In this document: positions 1 through 9,172 of the stretch, in pieces
How the letters are laid out: every line of letters starts with the position of its first letter
Position numbering within the stretch: the first letter of the stretch is position 1
NCBI GenBank assembly: GCA_029565675.1
Contig: JAKQNP010000002.1
Location: 372,001 to 436,000 of the forward strand
Length of the DNA stretch: 64,000 bases
Direction of reading: 5' to 3'
Origin: a bacterium
GTDB lineage: Bacteria > Zhuqueibacterota > Zhuqueibacteria > Residuimicrobiales > Oceaniaggregativiventaceae
The notes under the pieces: model-generated
The model's database searches: none
What the model was told of the DNA's origin: nothing
The model's input: only the letters and a program-made list of their open reading frames with translations
Made by a program: the position numbers and the translations under genes

Positions 1-1872
1 GCTCCGCTCCGTGACTTCGAGGCCGACAACCGGATCGACCAGGCCTTTTATGCCGGTTTGGGTGCATATATGGCCGATTAATCCATCAAGAAACGAGGGC
101 TCGGGATCCGTGGCCACATACCAGGCCGTGCCCCGGCCAAATCTGTTGCGCGTCAAGACCGGCCGGCCTGCATAAAAATCGCTTCCATACTCGGCCAACA
201 CCTCCGCACCTTCGGCATGGATCAGATCGCAAAGCAGGCTGCACCGATAGGAGCCGGAAAGCGAGCCAAGATTTTTTTTTATGACGATTTTGTTGTGAGT
301 ATCGGGAAAAAGCGCATCGATTTCTTCGGCCCAGATGCCAAGAACCTTGCGCAGTTCCGCCGGATACCCGCCCAACACCACACGGTCATTTTCATCCACG
401 ATGCCGCTGAAGAACGTGGTTAAGAAGGTTCCGCCGTTTTGCACAAAGCTCTCTACCTTTGCGGCAAAGCCGGGCTGGAGCATATAGGCCAGCGGCGCAA
501 CAAGGATCCTGTATTTGCCTAAATCAGACAAGGGACTCACCACATCGACCGGAATATGCAGATCAAAGAAGGCCTGGTAATACTTTTGGATCTGCGGGAT
601 GTACTTGAGATCGACGCTGGGTCCGCTGGATAGTTCGACTGCCCACCAATTTTCCCAATCGAATAAAATCGCTGCCTTTGCATCTTGCCGGGCACCCAGG
701 ATTGCATCGCCCAGGCTGGCCAGTTCTTTTCCCAGCTCAGCCACTTCAGTAAAGACGCGCGTGTTTTCGTGGCCGCAATGCTCGATGACCGCGCCATGGT
801 ATTTCTCGCATGCGCCTTGCGAGCGCCGCAGTTGAAAAAACATGACCGTATCCGCCCCGTGCGCAACAGCCTGGTAGCTCCACAACCGCATCACTCCGGG
901 GCGCTTGAGCTCGTTATAGGGCTGCCAGTTTTGCTGGCTGGGCGTTTGTTCCATCAGCATAAATGGCTGTCCGCCTTTCAAGCCGCGCATCAGCTCGTGG
1001 CGCAAGGCCATATTCGCAGGCCCATCTGTGCTTAGCGGGTAATTGTCCCACGAGACCATATCCAGATAAGGCGCCCAGGCAAAGTAGTCCAAACCTTTAA
1101 ACGTTCCCATCAGATTGGTTGTAATCGGAATAGCGGGCGTGATTTGCTTGAGCACCTCATATTCGTTCCTGTAGCAGGCCAGGAGGCTGTCGGACATGAA
1201 GCGCCGGTAATCCAGCGCAATGCCTTGAAAAGCGGTCCGGGTGCCATCGTCCCAGAATTCGGAAAGCGCATTGGGCAAGACGATTTCGTCCCAATCATAA
1301 AACGTATGCCCCCAGAACCGGGTTACCCATCGTTTGTTGAGCTCATCCAGGCTTCCATAACGGGCCCGCAGCCATTTGCGGAATTCCTGCTCGCAATTCT
1401 CGCAATAGCACTCGCCGCCGTACTCGTTGGATACATGCCATACGGCCAGAGACGGCAAAGCTTTATAGTGCTGCGCCAGTTCCGCGGCCAGGGCGCGCGA
1501 ATAACGGCGATACGTGGGACTGTTGGGGCACGAGTTGTGCCGCTGCCCGAATTTATGCTTCCGGCCCTCGAAATCCACGCGCAGCACATCCGGATAGGCT
1601 TTGGCCATCCAGGCCGGATGGACTGCCGTGGAAGTGGCCATGCAGATACGGATTCCGTTCGTGGTCAGCAGGTCTGTAATTTCATCCAGCCATTGGAAAT
1701 CATAGCGCTCTTCGCTCGGTTGCAGCAGTGCCCAGCTAAAAACCGGCAGAGTGACAATATCGATGTTGGCCCGCTTGAACATCCGGATATCTTTGTGCCA
1801 AATTTCGCGCGGCCATTGCTCGGGATTGTAGTCGCCTCCATACAGGATCTTTTTCTGGTTGGGAATATTCAT
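1..1872 (-). CDS. Beta-galactosidase, glycoside hydrolase family 42 (3'-truncated by window edge)
   Basis: The minus strand is open from an ATG at 1872 to the window edge, giving 624 residues with no stop. The N-terminus (YGGDYNPEQWP) is the classic GH42 start. Glu150 in HVSNEYGG fits the acid/base catalyst and Glu308 in MLMEQTP fits the nucleophile. Cys115, Cys155, Cys157 and Cys160 match the zinc site of many GH42 enzymes. GH42 enzymes hydrolyse terminal beta-D-galactosides. There is no signal peptide, so the enzyme is probably cytoplasmic and acts on imported oligosaccharides. GGAGG lies just upstream of 1872. An in-frame ATG at 1905 exists but would put that ribosome site inside the gene. 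The TIM barrel and most of the following trimerisation domain are present, and only the C-terminal end is missing. Confidence 0.93.
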   Translation of the reverse strand, partial: MNIPNQKKILYGGDYNPEQWPREIWHKDIRMFKRANIDIVTLPVFSWALLQPSEERYDFQWLDEITDLLTTNGIRICMATSTAVHPAWMAKAYPDVLRVDFEGRKHKFGQRHNSCPNSPTYRRYSRALAAELAQHYKALPSLAVWHVSNEYGGECYCENCEQEFRKWLRARYGSLDELNKRWVTRFWGHTFYDWDEIVLPNALSEFWDDGTRTAFQGIALDYRRFMSDSLLACYRNEYEVLKQITPAIPITTNLMGTFKGLDYFAWAPYLDMVSWDNYPLSTDGPANMALRHELMRGLKGGQPFMLMEQTPSQQNWQPYNELKRPGVMRLWSYQAVAHGADTVMFFQLRRSQGACEKYHGAVIEHCGHENTRVFTEVAELGKELASLGDAILGARQDAKAAILFDWENWWAVELSSGPSVDLKYIPQIQKYYQAFFDLHIPVDVVSPLSDLGKYRILVAPLAYMLQPGFAAKVESFVQNGGTFLTTFFSGIVDENDRVVLGGYPAELRKVLGIWAEEIDALFPDTHNKIVIKKNLGSLSGSYRCSLLCDLIHAEGAEVLAEYGSDFYAGRPVLTRNRFGRGTAWYVATDPEPSFLDGLIGHICTQTGIKGLVDPVVGLEVTERS

Positions 1873-1937
1873 GGATCCTCCGCGCAGGATTGGTCTGCTG
1901 TTCATTAAAAAACTTTTTGGGAAAAGGTCACATCAAT

Positions 1938-2160
1938 GACCGATGCTGCCTCTATTGTCTCATTTTTTTCGCGCACAAGCATTACAGGCATCACTCGACC
2001 GGAGACTCGGATTGTGCGAACGCTTGTTGAAGTCCTTCACCTGTACCTTGGAAGCCGTTTAGGAGCGTAAAAAATGGCTGCCAAGGCCATTTTTCGGCAA
2101 AAAAGAAGGCATAATCTATTGAATAACAGCGAATTCATTAGGTCCGACCCCGAATTCCCG
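1938..2160. repeat. Dispersed intergenic repeat, copy A
   Basis: About 220 bp that align with 7143-7368. The best-conserved part is the right half, with a shared GGCATAATCTATTGA near 2109, an adenine run just left of it, and a shared GACCCCGAATTC/GGCCCCGAATTC block at the right end. Both copies stop within a few bases of the stop codon of a minus-strand gene. No open frame is shared, so this looks like a non-coding mobile or REP-like element. Its family is not recognised. Confidence 0.65.
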
Positions 2161-2161
2161 A

Positions 2162-2623
2162 CTATTTCGGTGCGATCTTGTCGTGGATCTCATTCACGGC
2201 CATGAGCGCGGCAGATCCATAGAGCGTGTGGTACTCGGCGATCATCTCCCCATTCTTGATCACCGGATCGGTTGAGGCGAGCTGCTCCGCCTCGTCCCGC
2301 GTCTCGACGGCAAAGATGAACATCCCACGCCAATCGGTCTTGTCGCCAAAGGGGCCGGCGAAGACCAGCTTCCCGGCGTTCGCGAGCCGGTTCATATTGG
2401 CAAAGTGCCCTTGGAACATCTCGTCGCGGTCCGGACCGTCGGCCACGCGCTGCGGGCCGGTCTTGAGGATCACCAGAACGTACTTGCGCATCCCAAGCTC
2501 ATCGGCACCGAGTTGCTTCGCCAACGCGGAATCAGCGACTGCCGACGACTTGCTGTCCTGCGCAAGGCCAGGAAGGTTGCTGAACGCCAAAAAGAGAATG
2601 GTGGTCACGAGTACGAACCGCAT
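2162..2623 (-). CDS. Secreted YCII-domain protein
   Basis: 153 aa. Residues 1-21 form a signal peptide (MRFVLVTTILFLAFSNLPGLAQ). The rest is a YCII-like ferredoxin fold: KYVLVILKTGP, then a conserved His in GHFANMNRLANAGKLVFAGPF, then DWRGMFIFAVETRDEAEQLASTDP. YCII proteins are small dimeric alpha-beta proteins of mostly unknown function, some of which act as enzymes. Export is unusual for the family but occurs in environmental bacteria. AAAGGAGG precedes the ATG at good spacing. The gene stands alone on the minus strand, with repeat copy A touching its 3' end. Confidence 0.85.
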   Translation of the reverse strand: MRFVLVTTILFLAFSNLPGLAQDSKSSAVADSALAKQLGADELGMRKYVLVILKTGPQRVADGPDRDEMFQGHFANMNRLANAGKLVFAGPFGDKTDWRGMFIFAVETRDEAEQLASTDPVIKNGEMIAEYHTLYGSAALMAVNEIHDKIAPK

Positions 2624-2781
2624 GAGAGCCTCCTTTGTCTAACCTCGAGTATGCTGCCCAAAAACCAGGGTCCACCGGTACAGGGCTGGTGTGGGAGGCA
2701 GCAGCGAACTCAATTAAACTAAACCGGCAATGACACCCTCGCGACCACACAACCGGCCGCCCTGCGTCCGATGGGCAGAAA

Positions 2782-3714
2782 TTACTGCAGAACCAGCAAT
2801 TTCTTTCGTATAGAAAAAGAACGGGTTTTAATTTCATAAAAATAAACACCCGAACTCAGACCGCTTGCAGAGAGTACAATCTTATGAGACCCACAAGACT
2901 GAATTTCACTAATGGTTTTCACTTTCTGACCGAGAACATTGTATAAAATGAACTCTACACTTCCGGGAATCAACAGATCATATTCAATGATAGTGTTCAA
3001 ATTAAAAGGATTAGGATAATTCTGCTGCAGAATGAAATCGGGCAACATTTTGGTTGTAAATGAGTTGACACCGTTTTCTAGATCATATTCAATACCTTCC
3101 ACCTTTGCAACTTTCAGGCGCCATGTATAGGTGCAAGTCGCTTCTGGAGTGATAGCTCTTGCACTTATTAATCCGATATGTTGAGCAAAAGAATATTCAA
3201 AATCCCATATAAGATCACGTGCAATAAAGTGAAGTGTCGTTACAGGTTTATTGAAAAGGGTATCAGATGAAATTCTTTGCAGGCTAATAGTTGCAGGCGA
3301 GGAAGAGTAGCGAGAAAAACCAGAAAAACTATTGTATAAGGGACTATTCAAACTGTCGATTAAGCGTTGCTTTGGCCACACGCCATCAACATCAACGAAA
3401 CGATATATGCTTGCGGTAAGGGTGTCGATTCTTTCGAATATATACTCAATGTTGTTTTCATTGATATTGCATTTCTCGATGACTTTATAGACATGCGAAT
3501 CCAGAAGCGTGGTATCACCGATAACCTTTTGATAATATTCTGTTCGGGAATACTTGTTGAAAACAGGATCGATCTGTTCTTCAATGTACTCCCAATAATC
3601 ACCTTCATTAAGAGGATAGTATGCCAGCAATGAGTCCAAGACCTGACATGATCCTACAAGCGAAGAAAATAGAATGATACAAATCAAATTTTTAAATACC
3701 AATTTCATATGCAT
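2782..3714 (-). CDS. T9SS-tail lipoprotein of unknown function
   Basis: 310 aa. The N-terminus has a hydrophobic stretch and a lipobox-like VGSC around residues 20-23. The middle (about 35-215) contains YYPLNEGDYWEY, a motif common in uncharacterised secreted proteins of T9SS lineages, and is otherwise unrecognised. From about residue 228 it has the T9SS type A sorting module: QQNYPNPFN, VEFILYNVLGQKV, SSGVYFYE and a final RKKLLVLQ. The protein should therefore pass the outer membrane through T9SS. A lipobox and a T9SS tail in one protein is odd, and the Cys may be coincidental. The gene is visibly more AT-rich than its neighbours. GAGGAA lies upstream of the ATG-CAT-ATG start. Confidence 0.85.
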   Translation of the reverse strand: MHMKLVFKNLICIILFSSLVGSCQVLDSLLAYYPLNEGDYWEYIEEQIDPVFNKYSRTEYYQKVIGDTTLLDSHVYKVIEKCNINENNIEYIFERIDTLTASIYRFVDVDGVWPKQRLIDSLNSPLYNSFSGFSRYSSSPATISLQRISSDTLFNKPVTTLHFIARDLIWDFEYSFAQHIGLISARAITPEATCTYTWRLKVAKVEGIEYDLENGVNSFTTKMLPDFILQQNYPNPFNLNTIIEYDLLIPGSVEFILYNVLGQKVKTISEIQSCGSHKIVLSASGLSSGVYFYEIKTRSFSIRKKLLVLQ

Positions 3715-3769
3715 GCTGAAATTCCTCGCGTATTCATTTAATCAATCATGAAAATATTAACGCACAGAT

Positions 3770-3793
3770 CAGGCGCGCTTTGAAGCGTCGCCT
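3770..3793. repeat. Inverted repeat upstream of the T9SS lipoprotein gene
   Basis: AGGCG-CGCTT-tg-AAGCG-t-CGCCT forms a near-perfect hairpin in the 249-bp gap between 3715 and 3963. No thymine run follows on either strand, so it is not an obvious terminator. It could be an operator or a mobile-element end. Nothing else was recognised in this gap. Confidence 0.35.
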
Positions 3794-3963
3794 GCATCCG
3801 CCTTGTTCGATTTGTTTTTGATCATAACTGTCGAATTTCGCATTCTTGAACCAGGCCGTGTTGTCCATTTCACCTTCCTCTTGTCCTGCCGAACGTCCCT
3901 CTGGGGCGGCGTGTCAGCGACATGCCCGGCAGGACGTGGTCCGAGGGTCTATTGCTTTTCATA

Positions 3964-4245
3964 TCATTTGCTGAGTTGTTTCATTCTCTTGAGTGACGCC
4001 TGCATCAATTCATTCAAGACCTTTTTGTCCACATCGTTCAGGGACTTGATATACAAGCATCCTGCGCTTGTTTTAAATTTGCCAAGCTTTTGCAGCAGAG
4101 CGCTATGGGTTTCGAAGCCTCCCATCAGGTACAATGTCAAGCTTTGCTTGCGCGGTGAGAAACCGATCAACATCCAGTCACCTTCACGCCCGCTTTTCCC
4201 TTTGTAGTGATAGCTGCCAAAGCCAACGATGCTCGCCCCCCACAT
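3964..4245 (-). pseudogene. DUF1801 protein, 5'-truncated remnant
   Basis: The 93-aa frame begins at MWGASIVGFGSYHYKGKSG, which in DUF1801 (YdhG-like) proteins lies about 45 residues into the chain. The remainder (GFSPRKQSLTLYLMGGF, KTSAGCLYIKSLNDVD) follows the family to its normal C-terminus. An in-frame TGA lies nine bases upstream of the ATG, and the DNA beyond it belongs to the neighbouring gene's 3' region. There is no ribosome site. I read this as a gene that lost its 5' third, probably in a rearrangement between 4246 and 4273. Confidence 0.75.
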
Positions 4246-4273
4246 CCAGCGTCAGTTCTCATGCGCGGGGCGC

Positions 4274-5362
4274 TCAGCGACCTCGCAAGCAGGAACCTTG
4301 TAGGCCGATTCCCGCATCCTTCGTGTATCCGGCCCTGGCATACGTTCGCGCCGCATCGAATAGGGCAACCACGTTGGCGGCTGGAACGTCGGGTTTGAGG
4401 TGGTGGTCAGGCCCGCAAATGTATCCGCCGCCTTCACCGAGACAATCAATACGGTGGCGCACCTGGTCAACAACGGTTTCCGGCGACAGGAATGGGAGTT
4501 CCTGAGTGTTGACGCCGCCGAAGAACGTGATATGCCGCCCGTATTCCCGCTTCAGTTCTGGCGCCGTAATGGGCAACGCATGCAACTGCACCGTCTCCCA
4601 TACGTCCATACCGATATCGATCAAGTCCGGCAATACCGGCGTGATGTCGCCGCACGAATGGAACCAGATCGGAAGCCCCCGACGTTTGCCGAGGGCGAAC
4701 AGCTTTTCATAGCGAGGCTTGAGGAACTTTTTCCAGAGATCGGGACTCATCAGCAGTCCGCGCTGTGAAGCAAAGTCGTCGGCGAGATACAGGATATCCA
4801 GGTCCGGGCCAACGCAGTCCATGAACCGCTCCACATATGAATAGGAGAAACGAAACACCTGTTCCACACAGGTTTCGAACGCCTTCGGATCGACCAGCAT
4901 CTTGCACAGCGTCTCCTCGATTCCCATGAGATCGCAGGTCGTGCTGAACAAGGGACCCGATACCCAGTACGGGCCGCGCAAGGCACATTCGCCGGTCCAG
5001 TCCCGCAGGCTTGCCCGCAGATCGGCGAAATCGAAGCGCGTCGCATCCGGCCAGGCGTAACGTTCCACCTCGGTGGCAGAGGCGGCAGCCAAGGGATGAA
5101 AGTGCCCGGTTCCAAAGCCAGCATCTTCGGTCCCCCACGGCGACAGTGTTTTCCCGTTGGCAACGGGCAATTCGCCGGTGTAGCGCCATGCCGCAACACA
5201 ACGGCCGTCTATACCCAGCCGCTCGTAGACGTCACCTCCCTCGGGCATACCCAGGAAGTTTCTGACGTCATCGCCATTCTCGATGCAGATGGCATCAACC
5301 GGAATGCGGTCCGGCACTTCATGGCGGATCGCAGCCATCACGCGTTCTTTGTGCGTCATCAT
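4274..5362 (-). CDS. Uroporphyrinogen decarboxylase (URO-D) family protein, probable corrinoid methyltransferase type
   Basis: 362 aa from the ATG at 5362, which has GAGGG just upstream. In-frame codons extend to 5422 but lack a ribosome site. The protein opens with MTHKERVMAAIRHEVPDRIP, the standard start of MtaA/CmuA-type URO-D proteins. His235-Ser-Cys237 plus Cys316 could bind zinc, as in methyl-corrinoid:coenzyme M methyltransferases, so methyl transfer is more likely than true haem synthesis. No other haem gene is nearby. The last few residues (GLQGSCLRGR) do not look family-like, and the frame may read slightly past the ancestral end into the rearranged junction with the DUF1801 remnant. 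Confidence 0.85.
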   Translation of the reverse strand: MMTHKERVMAAIRHEVPDRIPVDAICIENGDDVRNFLGMPEGGDVYERLGIDGRCVAAWRYTGELPVANGKTLSPWGTEDAGFGTGHFHPLAAASATEVERYAWPDATRFDFADLRASLRDWTGECALRGPYWVSGPLFSTTCDLMGIEETLCKMLVDPKAFETCVEQVFRFSYSYVERFMDCVGPDLDILYLADDFASQRGLLMSPDLWKKFLKPRYEKLFALGKRRGLPIWFHSCGDITPVLPDLIDIGMDVWETVQLHALPITAPELKREYGRHITFFGGVNTQELPFLSPETVVDQVRHRIDCLGEGGGYICGPDHHLKPDVPAANVVALFDAARTYARAGYTKDAGIGLQGSCLRGR

Positions 5363-5564
5363 CGTATCCCTCGTATAACGCTCGTTTTCACCTGTCCCAA
5401 ACCGCCATGAAAGAATGTTCACGCTGCGACGAACGTGGCGGGCGGATTGGGGGGCAGGTGTAAAACGCTCGTTTTATGTCCTTCCATGAGTCAGGCCAGT
5501 CACACGCTTTGCAAAAGCGGCGGCAGATATGCTGAAAGCTCGCGGAAGAATGAGCGGCAAAATG

Positions 5565-6071
5565 TCAGAACGACCAGCCGATCTTGAAAGCCTGCAAGGT
5601 CTGCCATTCCGAGGTGTCAGCGGTTTCCCCCCACAGAAACACCGGTCCAATCTGGAGTTCCGCTGTGAATCCGGCCTGCATCGAAAACTTGTACCCCAGG
5701 AAACCTCCCGCATGTACGCCGACAAGGTAGGCTATGGGATCTTCGATCTGAGCATCTATATCAACATATCCGACATCCGCTCCTATCATCGTGCCATGTT
5801 CGAAGTCGCCAAGAAGGTAGTAACGGAACTGTCCGCCGCCTTCCCAGATAGAACAAGTCTTGCCTTCATCGGTTATTCGACCCGCGCCCAGCATGATTGC
5901 CACGCTCATTTTGGGGGTCAATCGCACCTCACCCGTGACATGAAGTTCTGGATTGAAAAGATGAAAAGGGGAGATGGTAAGTGACACATGGTGCTGTGAA
6001 GCATCTTCTTCAGCATCAACCGAGAAACAAAGGGTGAAGAGGAGCATGAATGCAATAAAAAAGCGCCTCAT
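5565..6071 (-). CDS. Small outer-membrane beta-barrel protein
   Basis: 168 aa with a signal peptide (MRRFFIAFMLLFTLCFSVDA). It then shows alternating hydrophobic strands (LHVTGEVRLTPKMSVAIMLGAG, GGQFRYYLLGDFEHGTMIGADVGY, AGGFLGYKFSM) and a C-terminal Phe in FKIGWSF, the signature recognised by the BAM complex. The size fits an eight-stranded barrel. The function is unknown. CAGGAG precedes the ATG. The 200-bp gap to the URO-D gene contains two short similar segments (ACGCTCGTTTT near 5383 and 5468) and no gene. Confidence 0.7.
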   Translation of the reverse strand: MRRFFIAFMLLFTLCFSVDAEEDASQHHVSLTISPFHLFNPELHVTGEVRLTPKMSVAIMLGAGRITDEGKTCSIWEGGGQFRYYLLGDFEHGTMIGADVGYVDIDAQIEDPIAYLVGVHAGGFLGYKFSMQAGFTAELQIGPVFLWGETADTSEWQTLQAFKIGWSF

Positions 6072-6230
6072 AGGGTGACTCCTGTCCTTGGGTGAAGATT
6101 TATGATCTGCTTTTTAATGCAGTCCTGGCGAAATCATACAGGTGCTTAACGCTGCGCTTCAGCGGCGCGCCGTTTTTTCGCGTCCGTTTGAAAGCGCTTG
6201 TTAGAGCCCATTAATTGGCCCAAATGGTTG

Positions 6231-6671
6231 CTACAACCACCAAGAAGGCCAGTCTCGACGTTTGCCCCAGATCAATTCCCCTGTCGTTTTGTCTTCGACC
6301 CAAACGGCATACCTTCGCGGTTTACACCAGAAACAAAAGTCAATTCGAAACTCGTACTCATGACCCGGAAGCATGTCAACGTCCAGCAATCCCTTGGGAT
6401 GGGCGCCAAACTTCGCCGGATAAGCTGCAAATTCAAGTTGATGTCTGCCAGGTGATAGTCTTGCCCTCTTGTAACCTCTGCCTATAGGTTTTCCGTCAAT
6501 CATCGTAATGACGTTCGGTAGCGTGGACCAGTCGAAAACAGCCGTTGAAGATCGATCAATAGTTAAAGCATGATCGGGTGTCCATTCGTCATATCCCCAG
6601 AAGAATGGGGAATAGCGTGCCGAACAGGAAACCAGCAGTAAGGTTATAAGAACAAGAATGATTTTGCTCAT
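6231..6671 (-). CDS. Putative lipoprotein
   Basis: 146 aa. The N-terminus MSKIILVLITLLLVSC ends in a lipobox with Cys16. The body contains DGKPIGRGYKRARLSPGRHQLEFAAYP, which resembles PEGA-like domains that place a small beta-sandwich on the cell surface. It ends in a Trp-rich tail. No family was recognised with certainty. The ribosome site is weak. The gene is isolated. Confidence 0.7.
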   Translation of the reverse strand: MSKIILVLITLLLVSCSARYSPFFWGYDEWTPDHALTIDRSSTAVFDWSTLPNVITMIDGKPIGRGYKRARLSPGRHQLEFAAYPAKFGAHPKGLLDVDMLPGHEYEFRIDFCFWCKPRRYAVWVEDKTTGELIWGKRRDWPSWWL

Positions 6672-7366
6672 GAGTATGCTGCTCTAACCTTAGATTCAGC
6701 GGAAAATCCACTGATTTATTAATTGGCTGCCAATCAAGTTTCTATTAATTTGGCTGTGATTTCATGACCTAATATTGACCAAGATTCGGTGTTAACCGAA
6801 TCAAAAAAACAGACAATCGCTTATTCTTGCTGCGGTTGCGACTAGGACACTTTTCACCCAACTTCCATTGCCATCAGATTGATTTTCTTTGAGATCCGGT
6901 GCTGTGCACCGAATCCGGGTATTGATTATTTGGTCGACCAATTATTCAGTATACAGTCATAAACCGACAGCAACCGGTACAAGAACCATGAGTTGCAGAA
7001 TTCCCATCGAAACCAGGGCAGGGGAGAGCAGGTTATTCTTTTCACCATGCTTTATCGTGGAATTCCTCAAATGCGCATACTTGCTGCCAAAAACACAAAA
7101 AGCCCACAACAGTCCCCAATGTCCTGCTCAAAGCTCACCTCACCGATAGATGCGGCCTCTATCACTTCATTCTCTCGCTCATTACCGCGACCTGCATTGC
7201 CCCGACCGGGGATCGGCTGCGGCCGCCGCTCGATGCGGCTTTTTGTCGTTCCTCAGCAGCCATTATGGGGCGTGTAAAACGGCCGCTAAGGCCCCTTTGG
7301 GGCAAAAAAGGCGGCATAATCTATTGAAAAAGTTCTATTTGATTTGGTCCGGCCCCGAATTCTCGA
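6672..7366. other. Gene-free stretch with hairpins and repeats
   Basis: About 695 bp without a convincing gene. It holds a hairpin at 6784-6804 (GATTCGG-loop-CCGAATC), a repeat at 6877-6920 shared with 14231-14275, and dispersed repeat copy B at 7143-7368. Short open frames here lack ribosome sites and recognisable domains. Confidence 0.6.
6877..6920. repeat. 45-bp intergenic repeat, copy 1
   Basis: Begins GATTGATTTTCTTTGAGA and continues into a hairpin CGGTGC-tgt-GCACCG. It matches 14231-14275 with scattered differences. Both copies lie in gene-free DNA. Confidence 0.5.
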
Positions 7367-7368
7367 TC
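7143..7368. repeat. Dispersed intergenic repeat, copy B
   Basis: Homologous to 1938-2160, in the same orientation and again ending at the stop codon of a minus-strand gene. It is more GC-rich than copy A. The right half shares AAGGC, an adenine run, GGCATAATCTATTGA and the CCCCGAATTC block. Confidence 0.65.
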
Positions 7369-7882
7369 AGCGCACTAACGCCTGCAAGACTTTCATAATA
7401 TAGATCATCCAAAAATCGCGATAGTTTTTCATTCCGTTCACGGCGAGTTCGCTGTGGGTTTCATCGAGCAGATGCCGGAATTCCGGCAGGGTCAAATCCT
7501 CGATCAACAGATGGGATAGATAGTCCCTCTCCTTTTCTTCAAGATGGCTTTTAAAGGCGAGGGGCCAGATTTTCTTACCTTTTGCCTGACAAAAATTCAG
7601 CAATTCGGCATATTCTGGCGATCGGGTCCAGCAGCGCGGATTGCTGCACGGCAAATAGGCGGTATCATCCCAGGTCTCTCTCCAGTTCGCATAGCGGCGG
7701 TCGAAATCCGACTTGAGCGCGGCATCGATTTTATTGAGCAGGATCGTCATCTTCAGGTTGGCTGCATCCGTCAAGCCGGGATGGTGGAACCGTTCCGGCC
7801 CCGCTTGCCAGGGCTCGAAACGCGTATCGCAGGCAACCGCAAAAATGCAGAGAGTTGCAAGAACGATCGATTGGATTCGCAT
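7367..7882 (-). CDS. Putative lipoprotein
   Basis: 171 aa from the ATG at 7882. The start is fixed by CAGGAGG upstream and by the lipoprotein signal MRIQSIVLATLCIFAVAC, with Cys18 in the lipobox. The frame is open further upstream, but that part is low-complexity and has no ribosome site. The mature protein is mostly alpha-helical with a CSNPRCW segment. No family was recognised. Repeat copy B abuts its 3' end. Confidence 0.7.
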   Translation of the reverse strand: MRIQSIVLATLCIFAVACDTRFEPWQAGPERFHHPGLTDAANLKMTILLNKIDAALKSDFDRRYANWRETWDDTAYLPCSNPRCWTRSPEYAELLNFCQAKGKKIWPLAFKSHLEEKERDYLSHLLIEDLTLPEFRHLLDETHSELAVNGMKNYRDFWMIYIMKVLQALVR

Positions 7883-8154
7883 GGCATCCTCCTGAATAGC
7901 AGCGTCGAGGCGCATGGACCGCCGGCGAATGTTGCATTGGCAGCGAGTGGGGAGTGTCCGATTCCACAGGCCAGAGCCGTTCAGCTCAGGGCTCGATCCT
8001 GGCGCTTTTGCTTGTGAACAGCGCGGGCTCCTGGCAGGGCAGGTTCCGGTTTCCTGGCGCGGTATGGCTGCAGCGCAATCAATTTTGACTTTTGCTGCAA
8101 AATCCGATTTCACCCTTGCGGGCAAAATCGGTTTGGCTGAATGATTCAGGCTTT

Positions 8155-8796
8155 CTACAATACAAAACCAGCCAAAAACCTGTAGTGGTTTTGTTTGATT
8201 GTCAGTATGTTATCCAAATCATGATGGGCAAAATTGTTCAATCCAAACCAGGATTCAAAAATAATAAAGACATGGTTGTTCATCTTGTAATCGGCTCTGA
8301 GTGAGATACTGTAAGAATATTTTTTAAAAAAGTACATGACATCATACTCTTCCCATGATCGTTGCGTATCTGGTGGATCAACTATTCTACCATATGCGCA
8401 AGTTGTTGCTTTTAAATGACGACTGTATTTTAAACCGGTACCCAATCTTATGTTGTCATATCCATAAAGAAGAAAAAAACCACCATCGATCGCATCGATC
8501 CAGTATTTATCTTTATAGCCATTTGGTTCTTCGGCGCTTATGCCGCCAAATCGATTGTACCCTATAAAAGGAACAATTGATAGATCTTTCACCGTATCGA
8601 TATTATATATACATTTAAAATTGTAAGTCAAAGAAAAACGAGTCCGATCGGCCTGTTTGGATTCAGCTTTCCAAAAAAGTTGATTGTGCCCTGCACCCAA
8701 CTCCATTCCCAATCCTTCAAACGACTGCGAATGGAGAATTGAAGATCCAGATAACATAAAAAAGGCGATTGTGATTATTTTATGTTTAAAAACCAT
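8155..8796 (-). CDS. Outer-membrane beta-barrel protein
   Basis: 213 aa from the ATG at 8796, where a signal peptide begins (MVFKHKIITIAFFMLSGSS, cut after HSQ). It is followed by many amphipathic strands with aromatic girdle residues (GMELGAGHNQLFW, YNFKCIYNID, GGFFLLYGYDNIRLGTGLKYS, YSYSISLRADYKMNNHVF). It ends in FLAGFVL, a typical barrel terminus. The frame is open 28 codons further upstream but without a signal peptide. The DNA is AT-rich compared with flanking genes. Function unknown. Confidence 0.65.
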   Translation of the reverse strand: MVFKHKIITIAFFMLSGSSILHSQSFEGLGMELGAGHNQLFWKAESKQADRTRFSLTYNFKCIYNIDTVKDLSIVPFIGYNRFGGISAEEPNGYKDKYWIDAIDGGFFLLYGYDNIRLGTGLKYSRHLKATTCAYGRIVDPPDTQRSWEEYDVMYFFKKYSYSISLRADYKMNNHVFIIFESWFGLNNFAHHDLDNILTIKQNHYRFLAGFVL

Positions 8797-8951
8797 CTGA
8801 GAATTTACCGTTTCCTTTCGCCCGGTTCTCTTGAAGGCAATCGACTTGACAAAATAGTAAGAGAACAGGTGGGAAAGCAAGTTGATGCTGCTCGATCAAT
8901 CCGAACGCTTCTTGTCCTTCGCACCCTTTGTCATCAATGAATTATGCCGGT

Positions 8952-9170
8952 TTAAGCCATCGGCTTTTAAAAAAAGAAATAATGTCGGTAATCTGTGGGA
9001 ATCGAACTCTTTTTAAAAGCCTCCGGCTTTTAAAAAAATAAATAATGTCGGTAATCTGTGGGAATCGAACTCCCTTTAAAAGCCATCGGCTTTTAAAAAA
9101 AGAAATAATGTCGGTAATCTGTGGGAATCGAACTCCCTTTAAAAGCCTCCGGCTTTTAAAAAAAATAAAT
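8952..9170 (-). repeat. 63-bp tandem array of tRNA-Sec 3'-end copies and hairpins
   Basis: Hairpins AAAAGCC-(TCC or ATC)-GGCTTTT start at 8952 (imperfect), 9015, 9078 and 9141, exactly 63 bp apart. Between them, at 8981, 9044 and 9107, lie three copies of a segment that matches the T-loop and 3' acceptor end of the adjacent tRNA-Sec, with about four to five changes in 28 nt. The tRNA's own 3' end at 9171 is the fourth member. On the minus strand each unit reads tRNA tail, T-rich stretch, hairpin. The 5' parts of the tRNA are absent from the copies, so they cannot be functional tRNAs. Confidence 0.9.
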
Positions 9171-9172
9171 AA

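Noticed and set aside
8952-9170. CRISPR-like regular spacing
   Set aside because: The units are tandem copies without variable spacers, and they match the tRNA tail.
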